From CAZTNW01 sp964614945 (GTDB taxonomy: Bacteria > Caldisericota > JANLFM01), in contig CAZTNW010000007.1 in NCBI GenBank assembly GCA_964614945.1, positions 1 to 46,161 of the forward strand: 46,161 nt of DNA, written 5' to 3'. Positions 1-8,407 of the stretch are shown in pieces. Numbering within the stretch: the first letter of the stretch is position 1; every line of letters starts with the position of its first letter. Below the pieces are notes generated by a model. It ran no database searches and was not told the DNA's origin. It saw only the letters and a program-made list of their open reading frames with translations. The translations under genes and the position numbers were made by a program.

Positions 1-55
1 CAAAACATAACACGGAGAACTTGTTCGGAGTAAATGTGTCGTCCGCCTCCAGCGA
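1..55. repeat. Terminal direct repeat, left copy
   Basis: These 55 bases are identical to 46107-46161. The terminase reading frame continues across the join without a break, so the contig closes into a circle. The length equals that of the duplicated sequence around the N run at 35125-35224, which points to an assembler k-mer overlap and not to a biological terminal repeat. Confidence 0.95.
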
Positions 56-437
56 CATCACTAAGGCCGACAGACTTCGTGATGAACTCTGGGTAACTAT
101 GAGGGATAAGTGTATGCGGATGCAGTATTCTTTTCCCACAAAGAAGGAATTCGGCGACGTCCTTTCAATGGGGCAGAAGCTTGCAAACGAATTGTCCAGC
201 CTCCGCTACACCTTTAATAAGCATGGTGGGTATAAGGTTGAAAGTAAACCTGACGCAAAGAAGCGAGGAGTTCCTTCTCCGAACATTGCAGATGCATTGG
301 CGTTGACTGAATATTTTAGTGGTGTTGCTACTCAGATATTTAGACCCAAGGTTAAGAAGGGAAGCGTTGACAGGTGGAAGAAGTTTCATCAGCAATATGG
401 AACTACAGGTAGTAGACATTCTTGGATGGTGTCATAA
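1..437 (+). CDS. terL: Terminase large subunit, C-terminal part
   Basis: This is the 3' end of the gene that begins at 45068 and is cut by the contig ends. The frame enters at base 3. Joined through the 55-bp overlap the protein is 491 residues. This piece carries the end of the nuclease domain, including the motif NIADAL, whose Asp (about residue 444 of the joined protein) is the likely third metal ligand of the RNase H-like fold. The TAA stop at 435-437 overlaps the ATG of the next gene by one base, so the two are translationally coupled. A TTG at 21 could be mistaken for a start, but the upstream sequence is plainly coding. Confidence 0.95.
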   Translation, partial: KHNTENLFGVNVSSASSDITKADRLRDELWVTMRDKCMRMQYSFPTKKEFGDVLSMGQKLANELSSLRYTFNKHGGYKVESKPDAKKRGVPSPNIADALALTEYFSGVATQIFRPKVKKGSVDRWKKFHQQYGTTGSRHSWMVS

Positions 438-1213
438 TGAAGTGGGGAACTCGAGCACAGTTTTATAAGGAATTCATGAACTCCTTTCGGAAAGGTGGCT
501 GGGGAGAAGAGGGTAAACTTGCTTATGAAGTCCTACCTCAAGAACAACGTACTAAGGTTAAAGATATTATTCGTGCTATGTCAGAAGAAAAGGTTGAACA
601 CGCAACAAAGAATCCTCTTATTACTGCACCGAATATAGATACTGCAAGTACTGAAATGGCAAGAGATATTAAAGGGTATGCAAGTTACAGTATAGACAGT
701 GATGCCGTAAAACTTCCTCCGTTTGTTCTTAACTATCCAGAGACCATTGCTCATGAGTTACGTCATGCTCAGGTTATGCGGTCTGCTAAACTAAAAAATA
801 GGCCGTATATAAGTTTAACTGGCGATGACTTTGACCCTATATATGCAAGCTTTAATCCACTGAAGGGAGAGTATGAGAATATAGGCAAGAAAAGTATCTG
901 GGATTATATATACAAGAATACTTCAAACCCATTAGAAGTTGATGCTATGCTATCAGAAAAAGCTACTAAGGTACTTGCTGAGGGTATTGGTAATGCCAGA
1001 AAAATAAAGAAAAGTGGAAGTGCGGCAACTCCAAAACAATGGACTAAAAGTAAATCACAGCTTAGTTCTCTTGGAGGACAAGAAGATATTTTTAATAGAG
1101 TATGGGAAACTGTCCCTGATAAAATAAAGTCTCATTATCTTGAAACAGCCGGTATTGCTGGTCTTGGTTTTATGTCAGCACCAAAATTGCAGGGAGAAGA
1201 GGAGGAGGTATAA
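437..1213 (+). CDS. Putative zinc metallopeptidase-like protein (HExxH)
   Basis: A 258-residue protein of unknown family between the terminase and portal genes. It contains TIAHELRHA, an HExxH zinc motif (His106, Glu107, His110), and 57 residues later NPLEVDA, whose Glu167 is a plausible third zinc ligand of a gluzincin-type site. This placement suggests a role in head assembly or a protein packaged in the virion, which is inference. The start is taken as the ATG at 437, overlapping the terL stop (TAATG). An in-frame TTG at 422 is less likely. The C-terminus has a short hydrophobic glycine/alanine stretch and an acidic tail. Fold and activity are not established by the sequence alone. Confidence 0.75.
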   Translation: MKWGTRAQFYKEFMNSFRKGGWGEEGKLAYEVLPQEQRTKVKDIIRAMSEEKVEHATKNPLITAPNIDTASTEMARDIKGYASYSIDSDAVKLPPFVLNYPETIAHELRHAQVMRSAKLKNRPYISLTGDDFDPIYASFNPLKGEYENIGKKSIWDYIYKNTSNPLEVDAMLSEKATKVLAEGIGNARKIKKSGSAATPKQWTKSKSQLSSLGGQEDIFNRVWETVPDKIKSHYLETAGIAGLGFMSAPKLQGEEEEV

Positions 1214-1380
1214 TGGCAAGCATAGTAGATACAATCGTTGAAGGGTTACTTGGAAAGAAGAAGAAGCTTCCAGATGCAGAGAAACCTGTTGAAGAGATGG
1301 CAGACCCAGTTAGTAATCCTGACCGTCCACTGAAAATGGGAGAGATTCACAAAATTGGCAGAGCAGCCAAACCGAGGTGA
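1213..1380 (+). CDS. Small hypothetical protein (55 aa)
   Basis: This 55-residue ORF starts with ATG overlapping the previous stop (TAATG), behind the strong ribosome site GGAGGAGG at 1200-1207. It has an amphipathic N-terminus, a run of four lysines at residues 15-18 and a charged, proline-containing C-terminal half. It fills the gap between the HExxH gene and the next gene exactly, which is the main reason to call it. No family is recognised. The C-terminal AAKPR resembles the VAKPR end of the next protein. Confidence 0.7.
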   Translation: MASIVDTIVEGLLGKKKKLPDAEKPVEEMADPVSNPDRPLKMGEIHKIGRAAKPR

Positions 1381-1383
1381 CCT

Positions 1384-1740
1384 ATGAAGATAATAGATAC
1401 GAAGCTTCCTCCACCGAAGCCGGTCAAAGAAAATACAAAAATTGGACTTTCTTACCCCGAACGAGACCGCTATCCCTATGGTACAAGGATAACTCTTGAG
1501 AAGGAATTGATTTCCAGACTTGGTCTTGACCTCAAGGGATTGAATGTTGGAGACACCTTTACGATTGTAGCAACAGCGGATGTGATTGAAGTAAGGTCTC
1601 GAGAGTCTCTTGGTTCTGGTGGTATAAGTGAAAGCGACAGCAAAACAGTTGAGCTTCAAATAAAGAAGCTTGGTCTTTCTCCTGACCCGATTGCTAACGC
1701 TTTTAAACAGGGGAAAAACGGAGTTGCAAAACCGAGGTAA
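1384..1740 (+). CDS. Putative capsid-associated (staple/decoration-like) protein
   Basis: A 118-residue protein. The pattern YPYGTRITLEKELISRLGL, then VGDTFTIVATADVIEV and VELQIKKLGL, resembles a small beta-rich protein found beside the portal and capsid genes of many tailed phages, some of which have been described as capsid staple or decoration proteins. The assignment rests on pattern memory and genome position, not on a search. Palindromic element 1 lies near the 5' end of this gene and encodes TKIGLSY. The ATG at 1384 follows the previous stop by 3 bases. Confidence 0.55.
   Translation: MKIIDTKLPPPKPVKENTKIGLSYPERDRYPYGTRITLEKELISRLGLDLKGLNVGDTFTIVATADVIEVRSRESLGSGGISESDSKTVELQIKKLGLSPDPIANAFKQGKNGVAKPR
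1426..1454. promoter_or_regulatory. Dispersed palindromic element 1
   Basis: A 29-bp copy inside the gene at 1384-1740. The left arm keeps AAAGAAAATACAAAA and the right arm keeps ATTGGACTTTCTTA. In the coding frame it reads ACA AAA ATT GGA CTT TCT. Confidence 0.75.
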
Positions 1741-1742
1741 TG

Positions 1743-1904
1743 ATGCCAGTAAAAATTACCAAGTCCTCCAGTAATAGGTATCGCGTCGCCACTCCCAATG
1801 GTGTGAAGGCGAAGTCGACAACAAAGGAAAAAGCATACAACTTACAGCGTTTGTTGAATGCTCTTGACCACGGCTGGAAGCCGACGAAAAGGAGTGGGAA
1901 ATGA
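1743..1904 (+). CDS. Small basic protein (53 aa)
   Basis: A 53-residue, lysine/arginine-rich ORF with ATG at 1743, two bases after the preceding stop. Its last four bases overlap the portal start (ATGA). The pattern RYRVATPNGVKAKSTTKEKA followed by QRLLNAL resembles short proteins encoded next to portal genes in related podovirus-like genomes. Function is unknown. It may be a small nucleic-acid- or capsid-binding protein, but only its charge and position support that. Confidence 0.7.
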   Translation: MPVKITKSSSNRYRVATPNGVKAKSTTKEKAYNLQRLLNALDHGWKPTKRSGK

Positions 1905-3796
1905 TTGAGACTTATGACAGCGCGATAGTTACAAAGCCAGATTCTACAACTGCTGTTGAGGGTGAGACTGAGCTTCTCAACAAACTTTGGAAATGGCAAC
2001 TTGAGTCAGAAGGAAATGTTGCTGAGCGTAACTTTAGGACTGAAGCAAAGGAAGACTATGACTTCTATGCTGGGAAGCAGGACACGACTGAGGTACTCAG
2101 TGAACTCGAAGAACAGAAACGTCCTTCAACAGTCTTTAATACAATCCTTCCGAAGATAAACCTTCTGATTGGTTTGGCTGGACAGTCCAACCGAGTCCCG
2201 TACTTGTTTCCTGTCTCCATGGGAGATGATGCAATAACGGAGATAATGAACGGGGCTTTCAAGCATTTTCGCCGAAAGGCAAAACTTGCAAGACTGGAAA
2301 ACGAATGCTTCGAGCATGCAGTAAAAAGTGGTAGGTCTCTTCTTGGTTTCTGGATTGGTGGAGATAATCCAATGGAGCCTGAGATAAAAGCAGTACGTAT
2401 CTCGGGCAGGGACTTTCTGCTTGACCCAACAAGCGTAGCATATGATATGTCAGATGCACGTTATCTGTTTGTAGATAAATGGCTTGAGGCAGATGATATA
2501 AAGGCTTTCTTCCCAAATATTTCACTGGATGAAATCAAGTCTCTTTCACGTAGTTCCAGTGAAATGCCGCAGTTTTACAACACTGTGACTGACAAGTACC
2601 GCCTGACTGAGTGTTGGTACAGGAAGTATGAAACAATTTACTGGGTAGAGAACCCTTTGACTGGAAAGGTGGAATTAACAACTCCTGCTGAGTTGACTAA
2701 GTTTAAAACTGCACTGAGACAGGGAATTCCTGATGGTAAAGGAGGAGTTATTCGCTATGATAAAGAAATTAAATCAGTCAAGAGAATGGTTAAGAAGGTC
2801 TACTACGCCATATATTCTGGGAATAAGTTGGTGGAGGCAGGCCCTTCTCCTTATAAGCATAACCATTTTCCTTACGTTCTATTTGGTGCTTACAAGGACG
2901 AAGACGAGAATAGGTGGTTCTCAGTCGTAAACATGATGAAAGACCCTCAGCGTGGACGAAACGCTATGAGACGTCAACTTCAACACTTGTTGCAGACAGC
3001 ACCAAAAGGTCTTCTGGTACACGAAGTCGGAGCATTGATTGATCCAGAAGAATACGATGCGAAGTCTTCTCAACCAAACTTCAGACTTGTGATTGCACAA
3101 GGAAAGTTTGATAAGTGGAAATTTACTGACCAACCACAGATTTCGCCTGTCTATGCTCAGCTTGACCAGACCTACGAACAGGATATGAAGGACAGCAGTG
3201 GTATTCAGAATGACCTGATGGGTATTGAGACTTCGTCTCGGCAGCCTGGAGTAACACTTCGTCTGCGACAGCAAACTGGAATGGCTGTTTTATACATCCT
3301 GTTTGATAACTTCAGGGAGTCCCGCCTACACTCTGCTGAAATCATGGTCAGTATGATTCAACAGTATATGACACAAGCTCAGATGATTCGTATAGAAGGG
3401 CCTGAGGGTGCATACCTGACACAGATAAACACCCAGATGAATCCTCAAGTACAGGGGTACAATGACATTTCTGCCCTCAAGTATGACTTTGCTATTGATG
3501 AAGCAGTAGAAAACACCACTATGAGGATGGCAATAGCTCAGATGCTGACAGAATTTAGCCAAAATAACCCTGGAAGTATCCCTCCTGATATGATTCTTGA
3601 GTACAGTGATATGCCTTTAAGTGCAAGAATGAAGGTAAAAGCTTACCACGAACAGATGATGCAGAGAGAAGAGCGTATGATGGAGATGGAGATTGAAGCT
3701 AAACGTGAAAGTTCACTGACAAAGGCACAGACTGCCGTGTTTAAAGGTCGCCAAGATAAGAAAAACAGGGCAGCTAAGCAAAATAATAAAAAATAA
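1901..3796 (+). CDS. Portal protein (P22-like)
   Basis: A 631-residue protein with the features of P22-type portals. The N-terminal region has DYDFYAGKQ and RPSTVFNTILPKINLLIG, a middle region has VKSGRSLLGFW and DPTSVAYDMSDARYLFVDKW, then comes the ring-core segment FPYVLFGAYKD with QRGRNAMRRQLQHLLQTAPKG, and the C-terminus is long, charged and helical (about 575-631). It would form the dodecameric ring at one vertex, binding terminase during packaging and the head-completion proteins later. The ATG at 1901 overlaps the previous stop and the scaffold gene follows 12 bases downstream, the usual order portal-scaffold-capsid. Confidence 0.93.
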   Translation: MIETYDSAIVTKPDSTTAVEGETELLNKLWKWQLESEGNVAERNFRTEAKEDYDFYAGKQDTTEVLSELEEQKRPSTVFNTILPKINLLIGLAGQSNRVPYLFPVSMGDDAITEIMNGAFKHFRRKAKLARLENECFEHAVKSGRSLLGFWIGGDNPMEPEIKAVRISGRDFLLDPTSVAYDMSDARYLFVDKWLEADDIKAFFPNISLDEIKSLSRSSSEMPQFYNTVTDKYRLTECWYRKYETIYWVENPLTGKVELTTPAELTKFKTALRQGIPDGKGGVIRYDKEIKSVKRMVKKVYYAIYSGNKLVEAGPSPYKHNHFPYVLFGAYKDEDENRWFSVVNMMKDPQRGRNAMRRQLQHLLQTAPKGLLVHEVGALIDPEEYDAKSSQPNFRLVIAQGKFDKWKFTDQPQISPVYAQLDQTYEQDMKDSSGIQNDLMGIETSSRQPGVTLRLRQQTGMAVLYILFDNFRESRLHSAEIMVSMIQQYMTQAQMIRIEGPEGAYLTQINTQMNPQVQGYNDISALKYDFAIDEAVENTTMRMAIAQMLTEFSQNNPGSIPPDMILEYSDMPLSARMKVKAYHEQMMQREERMMEMEIEAKRESSLTKAQTAVFKGRQDKKNRAAKQNNKK

Positions 3797-3808
3797 CGGA
3801 GGTGTTTT

Positions 3809-4747
3809 ATGGCTACAGTGGTAACTGAGGTGCAGGACGACAACAAAGAAGTAAAGTTGGGCGCAACTGAGGCCTCTCAAGGTAAGAGTTTCATTGACGA
3901 GTTGGAACCTGATGGAGAAGAAACTGGAAAGGATGGTGAGGGAGATGGCAAAGGCAAAGAAGGCGAAGAAGGGAAAGAAAAAGGTGGCTCCGAAGAAGTA
4001 GGAAAGGAAGGAGCTGACGGAAAAGAAGGGGAAGAAGGCAAGGAAGGTGCCGATAAAGGTGAGCAGAAACCTGTTCCTGATGAAAGGGACGAAGAAATAA
4101 GGAATCTACGGCAAATAAGCCGAGACCAAAAGCGAGAGCTTGATAAGGTAACGCAGGCACTGGAGAAAACTAATAAGTTACTCAAAGATGCCAATCTTGT
4201 TTCTCCTGAAGAAGAGGAGAAAGACAAGGCAGTCGAGGAGTTTAGAGCCAGACGTGAGGAACAGCTTGAGAACCTACTTGAAATTATGCGTGTATCTGAC
4301 CGCTATGGAGATGTCGATGAAGTTGTTTCGCAAGAACACTTTGATGACATGATAGAAGCCATGGCAAGGGCTTACGTTGCAGAAAAAGGTGGCAAGCTGG
4401 AAGACGTCATTAAAGGTGTTGAGGCTGAAGTATGGGCTACAAAAAACCCTTACAAACTCATGTACGACAATATTAAGCGTTACCATCCAGACTATAAAGC
4501 CGCTCCTGCCAAAGGGGATGGAGAGGGCAAAGATGGAGATGACAAAGAAAAGTCTGGAAAAGATGGAAAGGAAAAAGGAAAAGGACTTGATATTGAGAAA
4601 ATTGCATCAAGTATTCATGAAGTTGGTGGAGGTTCGTCAGGTACTGGTGGATGGACAGCGGCACGAATTGACGAACTGGATGAACTCGAACTTGACCAAG
4701 TCCCCAAGGATATTTATGACAAATATCTGAAGGGAGAACTTAAATAA
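3809..4747 (+). CDS. Capsid scaffolding protein
   Basis: A 312-residue, very acidic and low-complexity protein. Residues about 30-95 are built from short EGKEGEEGK-type runs, followed by a predicted coiled coil around RQISRDQKRELDKVTQALEK and a compact C-terminal half ending KYLKGELK. Low complexity, helix content and position between portal and major capsid genes identify it as the internal scaffold that directs procapsid assembly. There is no obvious protease domain, so the scaffold is probably expelled or cleaved by another protein. The ribosome site GGAGGTG precedes the ATG. Long antisense frames here are artefacts of the repetitive composition. Confidence 0.85.
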   Translation: MATVVTEVQDDNKEVKLGATEASQGKSFIDELEPDGEETGKDGEGDGKGKEGEEGKEKGGSEEVGKEGADGKEGEEGKEGADKGEQKPVPDERDEEIRNLRQISRDQKRELDKVTQALEKTNKLLKDANLVSPEEEEKDKAVEEFRARREEQLENLLEIMRVSDRYGDVDEVVSQEHFDDMIEAMARAYVAEKGGKLEDVIKGVEAEVWATKNPYKLMYDNIKRYHPDYKAAPAKGDGEGKDGDDKEKSGKDGKEKGKGLDIEKIASSIHEVGGGSSGTGGWTAARIDELDELELDQVPKDIYDKYLKGELK

Positions 4748-4759
4748 AAAGGAGACACT

Positions 4760-5806
4760 ATGGCAGCTCATGACCTTATATTTCTTACGAATGATGGGTC
4801 AACAAGGAAGAAATGGGCAAAGGAACTTTACCGCGCTATCTTAAAGGCAGTAGAGTTCAACGACCTTGTTGGCACAGGCCCAAATTCCATTGTACAGTTA
4901 AAGACTGACCTTGGAAAGGGCGAAGGTGATACGATTACCTTTACAATCAGACTCCCACTGTCTGGTGAAGGTGTCGTTGGTAACAAGACAGTTGAAGGTA
5001 ACGAGGAGAAACTGAGAACTCGTAACTTCAGCATGACCATCGAGGAGCTCAACCATGCAGTAGATACTGGCGGCAGAATGGACCAGCAGCGTGTACCATT
5101 CGACCTGATGCAGGAAGGCAAGGATGGATTGCAGGAGTGGTGGACTGACAAACTCAGTGACTACGTCTTTGCAACTCTTTGCGGTGATACCAGCTATCAG
5201 ATTGCTGGTGAGACCTTTGCTCAGGCATGTGAGGCACCAGATAGTGACCATCTTCTCAGGGTCAATGATGTAACATCTGATGCAGCTATGACTGCTGCTG
5301 ACATGATGGATCTCAGCTTTTTGGACAGGATGAAACAGTTGGCTGAAGTTCCGACAGGAACTGAGTGCTACAGAATCCGTCCGTTGCTGATTGGTGGAAA
5401 GAAGTATTTCAGGGTTATCCTTCACAACTATGTTTTTGACCGGCTGCGTCAGAACTTTAACGCTGGTCAGTGGGGAGATATGCTCCGCAGTGCTCAGAAA
5501 CTCGCACTTCCTAACATCGAGTTTGAGTATAATGGAATGCTGGTTTCCAAAAGCGAGCGTATTCGTGTATCCAGCACAAACTCTGCTGTTTACAACAATA
5601 TTCTTCTCGGTGCTCAGGCTGCATGTTTTGCCTGGGGTGGTGCAGGCGAATCCAAATCCTCGATTATGGCCTTTGTTCCTTATGAAAAGGATGCAAAGAG
5701 GTACATCATGATAAGAGGTGGTGGCATCTTCGGTTGCAAAAAGACTCGGTTCCAGGGCAAGGACTTCGGTATAATTACAGGCCGCAGCTACGCTACAAAG
5801 CTGTAA
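4760..5806 (+). CDS. Major capsid protein (N4-gp56 family)
   Basis: A 348-residue protein with hallmarks of N4-gp56 type major capsid proteins: KLWAKE-like N-terminus (RKKWAKELYRAI), GKGEGDTITFTIRLPLSGEGV, the E-loop-like region VEGNEEKLRTRNFSMTIEELNHAV, then FDLMQEGKDGLQEWWTDKLSDY and a C-terminal P-domain region. It forms the HK97-fold shell. The ribosome site AAAAGGAG lies 6 bases before the ATG and codon use is even throughout. It is likely among the most strongly expressed late genes. Confidence 0.93.
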   Translation: MAAHDLIFLTNDGSTRKKWAKELYRAILKAVEFNDLVGTGPNSIVQLKTDLGKGEGDTITFTIRLPLSGEGVVGNKTVEGNEEKLRTRNFSMTIEELNHAVDTGGRMDQQRVPFDLMQEGKDGLQEWWTDKLSDYVFATLCGDTSYQIAGETFAQACEAPDSDHLLRVNDVTSDAAMTAADMMDLSFLDRMKQLAEVPTGTECYRIRPLLIGGKKYFRVILHNYVFDRLRQNFNAGQWGDMLRSAQKLALPNIEFEYNGMLVSKSERIRVSSTNSAVYNNILLGAQAACFAWGGAGESKSSIMAFVPYEKDAKRYIMIRGGGIFGCKKTRFQGKDFGIITGRSYATKL

Positions 5807-5819
5807 GCGGAGGTGACTG

Positions 5820-6230
5820 ATGGCAACAGAGAGATTCGGACACAGGTTTTCTGACAGGTATATGATGGCAGCGTCTCGTCTGATGGTTGCACCTGACGAC
5901 GATACGTACTATGTCATTCAGTTACCTCGGTATGCCTTTGTCACCGATGTGTGGCTGAACATCACTACAGCGTATGTTGGTGGTGCGCCTACGATTTCAG
6001 TCGGTTTTGCAGGTAATGGTGAAACAGCAAACACTGCATACTTCATCACGACCGACATATCTGAACCTACGGTGGCAGGCATAAAGTGCTCCATTAAGGA
6101 TACCATTGCTTCTAACCGAAGCAAGTATTTCTCCAATGGAAGCGGAAGCATTACAGTTACTATCGCAGCTGGTAGTGCTTCAACTGAAGGAACGTTTGAG
6201 GTTTTTGCTCAGTACGTTCTTATTTCCTAA
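5820..6230 (+). CDS. Small beta-rich virion protein
   Basis: A 136-residue protein of unrecognised family directly downstream of the major capsid gene, behind GGAGGTGACTG. It is rich in valine, threonine and glycine, with alternating hydrophobic residues (YVIQLPRYAFVTDVWLNITTAYVGG), as expected of a beta-sandwich. Its layout parallels the next gene product: PTISVGFAGNGETANTAYFI here and GTLGIGSLATDAITT there. The position suggests a capsid decoration or other head protein, which is inference. Confidence 0.75.
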   Translation: MATERFGHRFSDRYMMAASRLMVAPDDDTYYVIQLPRYAFVTDVWLNITTAYVGGAPTISVGFAGNGETANTAYFITTDISEPTVAGIKCSIKDTIASNRSKYFSNGSGSITVTIAAGSASTEGTFEVFAQYVLIS

Positions 6231-6254
6231 CAAACTTAACAAGGAGGACATAAT

Positions 6255-6779
6255 ATGTCTACAGTAACGGCAATAGATTACAGAAGGACAGACCTGAGAA
6301 CCAACGTGCTTGAAAACCCGTACTGGTTGACCTCAGGCGAAGTTGTGGCAGTTGATGCTGTTGCGAAAGCTGCCCAGCTTTTCAGCTTTCCGGTAGCTGG
6401 AAGGGTTACCATAGTCCTGAAAGCATATATTCAGGTAACTACAGAATTTGCAGGGGGTACACCAGCAGGAACGCTCGGTATAGGTTCACTTGCAACTGAT
6501 GCCATCACAACTGGCGGTGATGTTACTGATATCGACCAGGATGAGTTCATCACTTCAACAGATGTAACCTGGACAACTGCAGGTTACTATGAAGTTACTA
6601 CTACAACAGGTTCCGACTACGAAGATGCCGTAAAGACTGGTTTGCATCCAGCACCGGCAATCATTATAGGAGCTGCAACAACCGTACCTTGTGTCTGTCT
6701 CTATTTGACTAACGTTGGGACGTACACGGCCGGCAAGTGTCGCGTGCATCTGTTAGTAACGGATATTCCTGGAAAGTAG
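6255..6779 (+). CDS. Beta-rich virion protein, related in layout to the previous one
   Basis: A 174-residue, Thr/Ala/Gly-rich protein without recognisable catalytic motifs. Segments RVTIVLKAYIQVTTEFAGGTPAGTL and VCLYLTNVGTYTAGKCRVHLLV alternate like beta strands. It appears to be a diverged copy of the upstream protein, with matching order of an aromatic N-terminus, a GGxP turn, a GIG/GFA strand and a C-terminal strand. The start has a strong ribosome site (AAGGAGGACATAAT). Likely a head decoration or minor virion protein. Confidence 0.72.
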   Translation: MSTVTAIDYRRTDLRTNVLENPYWLTSGEVVAVDAVAKAAQLFSFPVAGRVTIVLKAYIQVTTEFAGGTPAGTLGIGSLATDAITTGGDVTDIDQDEFITSTDVTWTTAGYYEVTTTTGSDYEDAVKTGLHPAPAIIIGAATTVPCVCLYLTNVGTYTAGKCRVHLLVTDIPGK

Positions 6780-6785
6780 TATAGC

Positions 6786-6814
6786 CCAGGAAGTACAAAA
6801 ATTTGACTTTCTGG
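6786..6814. promoter_or_regulatory. Dispersed palindromic element 2
   Basis: A 29-bp copy, CCAGGAAGTACAAAA then ATTTGACTTTCTGG, occupying most of the 48-bp gap between two structural genes. It ends 13 bases before the ATG at 6828, so a bound protein would lie next to that gene's ribosome site. Confidence 0.85.
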
Positions 6815-6827
6815 ACGGGGTGTCAAT

Positions 6828-7460
6828 ATGAACTTAGGTGAGATAGTAACAGAAGTTAGAATTAACTTGAAAGACCAGCGGGCTGATGTGCTGGCTTCTA
6901 TCCAAGACTATATCAACGAGGCTTATCGATGGGTAGCGGGAGAGACAACTCTCCCCTCCCTTAAAACTCTCTTCACTGTGGACACTGTGCTTTCACAGGC
7001 CTACACAACTATAACAGGAAACTTCGATGGAAGACTGTTGTATTGTGGAACAAGTGAAGGACAACTTTCTGTTCTTGACGGAGGCGTTTTTGAACTCCTT
7101 GAGAATCATCCTGACCTTACTGAGGCAGGTGATGTTGAACATGTAGCAGTTGAAGGTTCTACACTGTGGTACGCAAAGGTACCTGAAACTGCAACCACGT
7201 TGATTTGTCTTGGATACTATACACCAGCTCTCATGACGGCTAATACTGACACCCCGTCTGCAATTCCTGATTATTTGCACAGGGGTTTGTTAGTAAACAA
7301 GGCGTCGGCAATAGGCTTTTCTATTATTGAAGATGGTCTTGAGGGTGAAAGGCCTAACACGAGTTTCTATGAGCGAGAGGCTGATAAGGCACTAATGTTA
7401 CTTAAAGGCTGGGTTGAAAAGCGTCGGGGACACCTGAGACGCGGCGTGTGGAGCGTGTGA
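6828..7460 (+). CDS. Head-tail adaptor (P22 gp4-like)
   Basis: A 210-residue protein with the pattern of podovirus head-completion adaptors: an N-terminal helix with DVLASIQDYINEAYRWVAGETTLPSL, a central beta region, and IPDYLHRGLLVNKASAIGFSIIEDG followed by a basic C-terminal helix. Such proteins bind under the portal ring and start tail assembly. There is no strong Shine-Dalgarno sequence, only GGACGGGG upstream, and palindromic element 2 sits just before it. The stop (TGA) overlaps the next ATG by one base. Confidence 0.75.
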   Translation: MNLGEIVTEVRINLKDQRADVLASIQDYINEAYRWVAGETTLPSLKTLFTVDTVLSQAYTTITGNFDGRLLYCGTSEGQLSVLDGGVFELLENHPDLTEAGDVEHVAVEGSTLWYAKVPETATTLICLGYYTPALMTANTDTPSAIPDYLHRGLLVNKASAIGFSIIEDGLEGERPNTSFYEREADKALMLLKGWVEKRRGHLRRGVWSV

Positions 7461-8395
7461 TGGCCTATAAAACTGTTCCATTTTTGAAGGCTTCGAAAGG
7501 TCTGAACGTAATTGCAGACCCTGTACGAATAGTGTTTGATGCTGAGAAAGGTGTTGTTGACCTTGCTACTGCTTATAACATAGACATTGACACAAGTGGC
7601 AGGATAAGTCGACGGACTGGTCAGACACTAAAAGGTGCTTGGGCTTCCCACAGTATTTTTGCCGAAGACGATGTGTGCTTCTTTGTTAGTGGAACAGCGT
7701 TGTATCAGCTGAATACAGACTACACTCGGACAGGAATACGCAGTGGGTTAACACCAAACCTAAAAATGTATTTTGCAAAGGCGAAAGACAGAGTCTATTA
7801 TGCGAATGGACAAGAGCTTGGTTATGTGTTAGGCGGAGTTTCCCACTATTGGGAAGCCGATACTTACGTGGGGCCAGCTACAACTCGAGTGTTTAGCGGC
7901 CCACCAGCCCACATCACCATGCTTGAAGTTTATAAAGGAAGAATCTATGCTGTCGTAGATGATGTCTTGTGGCACAGTGAACCGTATGCGTATGGCTGGT
8001 TTGACCTTGCAAGGAATTTCATACAGTTCAAAGGGAGTATCCGGCTTGTTAAGGCGGCGTATGGCACAACTGACAGGGACTCTGATGGACTGTATGTGGG
8101 AACAGATTCAGGTGTAGAATTCCTTGAAGGAGATAATCCTGACACAATGACTCGCGAACAAGTCAGCGACTCTCCACCTGTAATTGGCACGGCTGTACGG
8201 TGCGAAGCGGCGAGAGTGGCTGGGCCGGCCAAGACTGGAAAGGTAGTAATGTGGACAGCACAGAATGGAATCTGGGTGGGTGGAGCAAACGGACAGGCTG
8301 ATTGTGTAACAAAGGATAGGTTGAAATACCCTTCGGCACTCTACGGTGCAGGGGTCTATCACAACGGGAAGTATATTGTACTTCTCCAAGAATAA
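7460..8395 (+). CDS. Tail hub / DNA stabilization protein (P22 gp10-like)
   Basis: A 311-residue protein. The N-terminus (FLKASKGLNVIADPVRI, then GVVDLATAYNIDIDTSGRISRRTG) and repeating strand-turn units such as GRIYAVVDDVLWHSEP and GLYVGTDSGVEFLEGD suggest a beta-propeller, as in podovirus tail-hub proteins of the P22 gp10 type. It probably plugs or extends the portal-adaptor channel. The ATG at 7460 overlaps the previous TGA and is preferred to an in-frame GTG at 7448. Confidence 0.7.
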   Translation: MAYKTVPFLKASKGLNVIADPVRIVFDAEKGVVDLATAYNIDIDTSGRISRRTGQTLKGAWASHSIFAEDDVCFFVSGTALYQLNTDYTRTGIRSGLTPNLKMYFAKAKDRVYYANGQELGYVLGGVSHYWEADTYVGPATTRVFSGPPAHITMLEVYKGRIYAVVDDVLWHSEPYAYGWFDLARNFIQFKGSIRLVKAAYGTTDRDSDGLYVGTDSGVEFLEGDNPDTMTREQVSDSPPVIGTAVRCEAARVAGPAKTGKVVMWTAQNGIWVGGANGQADCVTKDRLKYPSALYGAGVYHNGKYIVLLQE

Positions 8396-8407
8396 GGAGG
8401 ATTTACT

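Noticed and set aside
1..55. The 55-bp end repeats as true physical terminal repeats of the phage DNA
   Set aside because: They lie in the middle of the terminase gene and have exactly the same length as the artefactual duplication at the N run, so they reflect assembly overlap.
2405..2420. GGGACTTTCTGC within the portal gene as another dispersed palindrome
   Set aside because: It has only part of one arm; the A/T centre and the other arm are missing.
3877..4227. Minus-strand frames opposite the scaffold gene
   Set aside because: They are serine/proline/leucine-rich mirror images of the repetitive Glu/Lys/Gly codons of the scaffold gene.
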